From the NCBI GenBank assembly GCA_002697505.1, contig NZWA01000007.1:1-8802 (forward strand): a DNA stretch of 8,802 bases, written 5' to 3'. Position numbers and translations under genes: made by a program. Below the pieces are notes generated by a model that was not told where the DNA came from, did not search any database, and worked only from the letters and a program-made list of their open reading frames with translations. The stretch is from Flavobacteriales bacterium. GTDB lineage: Bacteria > Bacteroidota > Bacteroidia > Flavobacteriales > BACL11. Below, piece by piece: positions 5,690 through 8,802 of the stretch (its first letter is position 1; every line of letters starts with the position of its first letter).

Positions 5690-6133
5690 ATGACTTTAGA
5701 TGAAATTAAATTACAGTGGGAAGAGGATTGCAAAGTAGATGATATCGAACTAGATAAATCATCACTTGAAGTCCCTAAACTACACGCAAAGTATTCAGAC
5801 CTACTCACTAGTAAAATCTTACTACTCAAAAAGTATAATCAAGACTATAACGAATTACTAAAGTATAAGTGGTTATGGTATACAGGCAAACTAGATGAAG
5901 ACCAGATACAAGAGTTTGGTTGGCAAACAGACCCATTCGATGGTCTAAAAATTATGAAGAATGATTTCAATTACTTCTTCAATGCAGATAAAGATTTACA
6001 AACACTCAAAGCAAAAATAGATTACTTAGAAGTCACTGTTGATTTCTTAAAGAGATGTATGGACAATATAACATGGCGACATCAAACAATTAAGAATACA
6101 ATAGAATGGCGTAAGTTTATGGCAGGACAATAA
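5690..6133 (+). CDS. uvsY: UvsY recombination mediator protein
   Basis: UvsY loads the UvsX recombinase onto gp32-coated single-stranded DNA and is needed for recombination-dependent replication and repair. This 147-residue protein is close to T4 UvsY in length (137) and shares its pattern: an early LHAKYSDLLTSK segment, K-KWLWYTGK (T4 has K-RLDYYSGR), an ADKDL motif at 99-103, then helices with YLEVTVDFL and a C-terminal IKNTIEWRKFMAGQ (T4 ends in an IK-I-D-R-F-AGK pattern). Lys58 and Lys60 fall where T4 has Lys58 and Arg60, residues linked to ssDNA binding. The start lacks a Shine-Dalgarno. The stop overlaps the next start by one base, so it is co-translated with the oxygenase. Confidence 0.9.
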   Translation: MTLDEIKLQWEEDCKVDDIELDKSSLEVPKLHAKYSDLLTSKILLLKKYNQDYNELLKYKWLWYTGKLDEDQIQEFGWQTDPFDGLKIMKNDFNYFFNADKDLQTLKAKIDYLEVTVDFLKRCMDNITWRHQTIKNTIEWRKFMAGQ

Positions 6134-6825
6134 TGATACTATCTCGATATTGTATTATATACGATAAGTTTTTTACAGAAAGAGAGTGCGACATGATTCA
6201 AGCAGTCGCAGACCAAATGCATTTAGAACCAGGTCTTATTGGAAACAATGATAGAGACCCCGATGCTGATTCTGATGTACCAGGTGGCACTAATGATAAC
6301 TTTATCAGACAATCAGATGTTAAATGGATTGTTCATGAAGCGATGCCCCAAGAGATACATGAAAAAATTACAAAAGGTATAAATCAAGCAAACATAGATG
6401 GTAATTGGTTGCATCATTGGGACTTTATAGAGAATCATCAATATACAATATACAATCATAGACCAGATGCACCAGTCACAGGAGATTTCTATACATGGCA
6501 TACTGATGCAGGTGACCCTAGTAGAGACCAATCTAGTGGTGGTGGAATAAGAAAGATAAGTTCAACAATTCAATTATCTAATCCTGATGAATACGAAGGT
6601 GGTCATTTTCAATGGATAGAACCTGTAGGTCTTTTTGATAAATTAAAGTCGACAGGTTCGATGCAAGTTGATGTAGACCCATATATTAAAACTGCACCAT
6701 TCAGTGCAAAAGAAAGAGGAACATTCATAGTGTTTCCAAGTTTCGTTCATCATCAAGTCATGCCAGTCACACAAGGAACTAGAATATCCCTAGTTAGTTG
6801 GTATCATGGAAAACGATATGTCTAA
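6133..6825 (+). CDS. 2-oxoglutarate/Fe(II)-dependent oxygenase (prolyl-hydroxylase-like)
   Basis: A 230-residue dioxygenase of the double-stranded beta-helix fold. It should use O2 and 2-oxoglutarate to hydroxylate a substrate, with succinate and CO2 as by-products. The facial triad is intact: His123 and Asp125 in YTWHTDAGD, and the distal His207 in FPSFVHHQVMPVTQG (His206 is adjacent). Arg217 in GTRISLVSW is the expected 2-oxoglutarate carboxylate ligand. ISSTIQLSNPDEYEGGHFQW is the usual strand-turn-GG block. The C-terminal pattern is the PKHD-hydroxylase type. The N-terminus (MILSRYCIIYDKFFTERECDMI) also matches the family, supporting the start; AGGA (6124-6127) is five bases upstream. Such genes are known in cyanophages, but the substrate is unknown; protein or nucleic acid are both possible. 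It sits between uvsY and uvsW. Confidence 0.92.
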   Translation: MILSRYCIIYDKFFTERECDMIQAVADQMHLEPGLIGNNDRDPDADSDVPGGTNDNFIRQSDVKWIVHEAMPQEIHEKITKGINQANIDGNWLHHWDFIENHQYTIYNHRPDAPVTGDFYTWHTDAGDPSRDQSSGGGIRKISSTIQLSNPDEYEGGHFQWIEPVGLFDKLKSTGSMQVDVDPYIKTAPFSAKERGTFIVFPSFVHHQVMPVTQGTRISLVSWYHGKRYV

Positions 6826-6979
6826 GAAATTCAAAAAACAAGCAATGGTAAAACTATGTGTATGGACAGATGAAGACATCGGTCCTATGAACATGGATGA
6901 ACAAATGAAGATAGTCGAAAAGGCAATCAAGGAGAGAAGATTCTATCTTGAATCTATCAACCCACCAAAAAATGGCTGA
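6818..6979 (+). CDS. Small protein of unknown function (53 aa) between the oxygenase and uvsW
   Basis: A 53-codon frame, ATG 6818 to TGA 6977-6979, fills the gap that would otherwise be left between the oxygenase and uvsW. It overlaps the oxygenase end by 8 bases and the uvsW start by 8 bases. GGA (6808-6810) with a 7-base spacer precedes the ATG. The product is basic at its start (MSKKFKKQAM), then VKLCVWTDEDIGPMNMDEQ and a charged helix (KIVEKAIKERRFYLESI). T4 also has small genes between uvsW and uvsY, so a small gene here is normal. I do not recognise a function. The perfect gap fit and protein-like composition support it as real. Confidence 0.8.
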   Translation: MSKKFKKQAMVKLCVWTDEDIGPMNMDEQMKIVEKAIKERRFYLESINPPKNG

Positions 6980-8384
6980 AACAGTTAGAGTAGAAAAATT
7001 AGATGAAGTCTTTATGAGAGTTCATTGTGATGATGGTCTTGCAAAAGACTTACATGATTTCTTTTCGTTTACAGTTCCTGGTGCCAAGTTCATGCCGTCT
7101 TATAAGAACAGATATTGGGATGGCAAAGTTAGATTATTCTCTATCAAAACAAATAAGATTTACATAGGTCTATTACCATATGTTGATGAGTTCTGTAGAG
7201 AAAGAGGTTTTAACTTTGAAGGCATACAAGATGTGATAGGAGAGAAACAAAGGGCAACAGAAGAGTTGCATCAGTTTGTAGAAGAACTAAACTTACCTTT
7301 CTCGCCAAGAGATTATCAAATGGAAGCATTTAGAACTGCTGTGCAATATGGCAGACAACTTTTACTTTCACCAACTGCAAGTGGTAAATCATTAATCATT
7401 TATTTACTTGCAAGATATTATAACAAGAAAACAATTATTATAGTGCCGACTACATCACTCGTAGAACAAATGGCAAAGGACTTTATAGATTATGGATATG
7501 ATGAAGAGATTTGTAAAATTTATAGTGGTCAACCTGTGTTTGATTCAGCAATCACGATTACAACATGGCAAAGCTTTGCTAAGGCACCTAAAGAAGTAAT
7601 GCAATCATTTGATGTTGTAGTAGGAGATGAAGCACATTTATTTAAGGCACAAACACTAAAAGGTATCTTAGAGAAGATGAAGACTACTGCAATTAGAATC
7701 GGCACAACAGGAACATTAGATGGTTCTGAATGTCATAGATTGCAGTTAGAAGGCATGTTTGGTCCTGTAAAGAAAGTCATATCGTCATACCAACTCATGG
7801 AAGAAGGAACGATTGCAAAAATTAATATACAATGTGTCATACTCCGTCATACTAAACAGAAGAAAATGACCTATCAAGAAGAGATGGACTATCTATGTTC
7901 TAGTGAAGAAAGAAATAAATTTATCACAAATCTAGTTTCATCGTTAAAAGGTAATACATTAGTATTGTTTCAGTATGTAGAAAAACATGGTGAAGTATTA
8001 TATCCTATGTTAGATGGCAGAGTAAAAGATTTACATTATGTATTCGGTGGCACTGATACAGAAGACAGAGAGAAAGTCAGAGAACTTGTAGAGAAATCAA
8101 ATGATAGTGTGATACTCGCATCATACGGAACATTTTCTACAGGTATCAATATTAAGAAGATAGATAATGTAGTGTTTGCAAGTCCTTCAAAGTCTAGAAT
8201 TAGAAACTTACAGTCAATTGGTCGTGGTCTTCGTAAGGCAGATGGTAAAGATAGTATGAGATTATTTGATATCGCAGATGATTTACAATGTGATAATTTT
8301 ACACTCCGTCACTTGAAAGAAAGAATAAATACCTATAACGAGGAAAACTTTCCTTACGAACTAAAACAATTTGACTTAAAATGA
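6972..8384 (+). CDS. uvsW: UvsW-like ATP-dependent DNA/RNA helicase
   Basis: A 470-residue SF2 helicase (T4 UvsW is 502). UvsW unwinds branched DNA, R-loops and stalled forks, and helps turn off origin-dependent initiation late in infection. The N-terminal domain carries the UvsW-specific DLHDFFSF...NRYWDGKVRL pattern (residues 26-55). Helicase motifs follow in order: Q-like RDYQMEAF (113-120), Walker A PTASGKS (134-140), Ia VPTTSLVEQ (158-166), DEAH box (219-222), III GTTGTL (244-249), V STGINIKKIDNVVF (389-402), and VI QSIGRGLRK (414-422). The ATG at 6972 is preferred because the resulting N-terminus aligns with T4 UvsW; an upstream TTG at 6948 does not. There is no ribosome binding site, so it is probably coupled to the overlapping 53-codon gene. 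Confidence 0.95.
   Translation: MAETVRVEKLDEVFMRVHCDDGLAKDLHDFFSFTVPGAKFMPSYKNRYWDGKVRLFSIKTNKIYIGLLPYVDEFCRERGFNFEGIQDVIGEKQRATEELHQFVEELNLPFSPRDYQMEAFRTAVQYGRQLLLSPTASGKSLIIYLLARYYNKKTIIIVPTTSLVEQMAKDFIDYGYDEEICKIYSGQPVFDSAITITTWQSFAKAPKEVMQSFDVVVGDEAHLFKAQTLKGILEKMKTTAIRIGTTGTLDGSECHRLQLEGMFGPVKKVISSYQLMEEGTIAKINIQCVILRHTKQKKMTYQEEMDYLCSSEERNKFITNLVSSLKGNTLVLFQYVEKHGEVLYPMLDGRVKDLHYVFGGTDTEDREKVRELVEKSNDSVILASYGTFSTGINIKKIDNVVFASPSKSRIRNLQSIGRGLRKADGKDSMRLFDIADDLQCDNFTLRHLKERINTYNEENFPYELKQFDLK
8324..8331 (+). promoter_or_regulatory. Possible internal late-promoter motif (AATAAATA) at the end of uvsW
   Basis: AATAAATA matches the T4 late element at seven of eight positions. It lies in the uvsW coding region, and initiation near 8337 would give a leader of about 44 bases before the next gene at 8381. 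The match is within coding AT-rich DNA and may be chance. Confidence 0.3.
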
Positions 8385-8802
8385 CAACACCGAAAGATTT
8401 AGTACCAGAAAGATACGAAGTTATCAAACTAAAATCAGGCGCAGAGATTGTTGGTATGACTAGAGATTGTGGCGACCATTTAGAGATTACTCTTCCTATG
8501 ATATGCCAACTATCACTAGTTCCAGGAACACCAAGAACTAATGCTGTCTTTTATCCTTATGCACCTTTAAGTGCTGATGAGATTATTAATATACCTAAGT
8601 TCGAAATCATACATAGAAATCTTATGAACGAGCAATTCGTTCCTTACTATGACGATGCATCTTCTAGATGGTTCGATATGATTGAGAACAAATCTATACC
8701 TCTTGCAACAGTTGAAGATAAGAAAGTATCTGAAATCATGCGTAGGTCAATTGATAGAATGATGTCAAGAATGACTGAAGCACCAGATGAACAATTCATA
8801 GA
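8381..8802 (+). CDS. Putative Sm-like (LSm/Hfq-type fold) phage protein, 3' truncated
   Basis: The frame opens at 8381 with an ATGA overlap on the uvsW stop and runs to the window end (140 codons), so the gene continues beyond it. Residues 12-47 (YEVIKLKSGAEIVGMTRD...HLEITLPMICQLSLVPG) have the two-strand pattern of an LSm/Hfq-like barrel: 'KL-SG-EIVG' followed by a 'D-LEI--P' strand. Then come FYPYAPLSADE and an IP-F-I strand. Past residue 80 it is charged and helical (KVSEIMRRSIDRMMSRM). Short Sm-like proteins are common in tailed phages, with roles mostly unknown. No Shine-Dalgarno is present, so translation is probably coupled to uvsW. The fold call is a pattern inference; the reading frame itself is secure. 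Confidence 0.75.
   Translation, partial: MTTPKDLVPERYEVIKLKSGAEIVGMTRDCGDHLEITLPMICQLSLVPGTPRTNAVFYPYAPLSADEIINIPKFEIIHRNLMNEQFVPYYDDASSRWFDMIENKSIPLATVEDKKVSEIMRRSIDRMMSRMTEAPDEQFI

Noticed and set aside
6948..6971. TTG at 6948 as the uvsW start
   Set aside because: It adds eight residues with no ribosome binding site. The ATG at 6972 gives an N-terminus that aligns with T4 UvsW and overlaps the upstream small gene in a coupling arrangement.
1..8802. tRNA genes, CRISPR arrays, insertion sequences or attachment sites
   Set aside because: None is apparent on reading both strands. The sequence is almost fully occupied by + strand phage genes, and the only non-coding stretch above 100 bases (4655-4844) contains the terminator and the GC-rich hairpin.

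Overview
The window is a stretch of a T4-like tailed-phage (myovirus) genome. The gene order and protein sequences match the T4 head module: portal (gp20), prohead core proteins in the gp67/gp68 positions, prohead protease (gp21), scaffold (gp22) and major capsid (gp23). These are followed by recombination genes uvsY and uvsW. The DNA is visibly AT-rich. gp23 and gp21 are shorter than in T4, and a 2-oxoglutarate/Fe(II) oxygenase sits among the recombination genes. Both traits fit marine T4-like phages (cyanophage or SAR11-myophage type). The host cannot be read from this window, because no host-derived metabolic marker gene is visible. Every supported gene is on the + strand.

Layout. Bases 1-1882 hold the 3' half of gene 20, two small overlapping core-protein genes and gene 21, packed with overlaps of 1, 41 and 17 bases. 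A perfect T4-type late promoter (TATAAATA, 1885-1892) then drives gene 22 (1928-3328) and gene 23 (3350-4654). A strong intrinsic terminator (4673-4702) ends that unit. Bases 4703-4844 are non-coding and include an unusual GC-rich perfect palindrome that can form a hairpin, possibly a pseudoknot. They lead to a 72-codon gene with a very strong ribosome binding site. A UUCG-loop hairpin and a late-promoter motif directly abutting the start codon precede a 181-aa tail-tube-like structural gene. The second half (5690-8802) is a tight chain with mostly 1-8 base overlaps: uvsY, 2OG-Fe(II) oxygenase, a 53-codon gene, uvsW, and a 3'-truncated gene whose product looks Sm-like.

How the genes work together. 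gp20 nucleates the prohead, gp22 and the small core proteins form the scaffold around which gp23 assembles, and gp21 then cleaves the scaffold and the gp23 N-terminal peptide. UvsY (recombination mediator) and UvsW (branch-migrating helicase) belong to recombination-dependent replication. The oxygenase target is unknown.

Most notable signals: a GC-rich structured leader after gene 23; two genes (5112 and 5690) with no Shine-Dalgarno and promoter motifs placed so that transcripts would be leaderless or nearly so; a long scaffold protein with an internal domain duplication and an acidic tract; and a 53-codon gene threaded between the oxygenase and uvsW.
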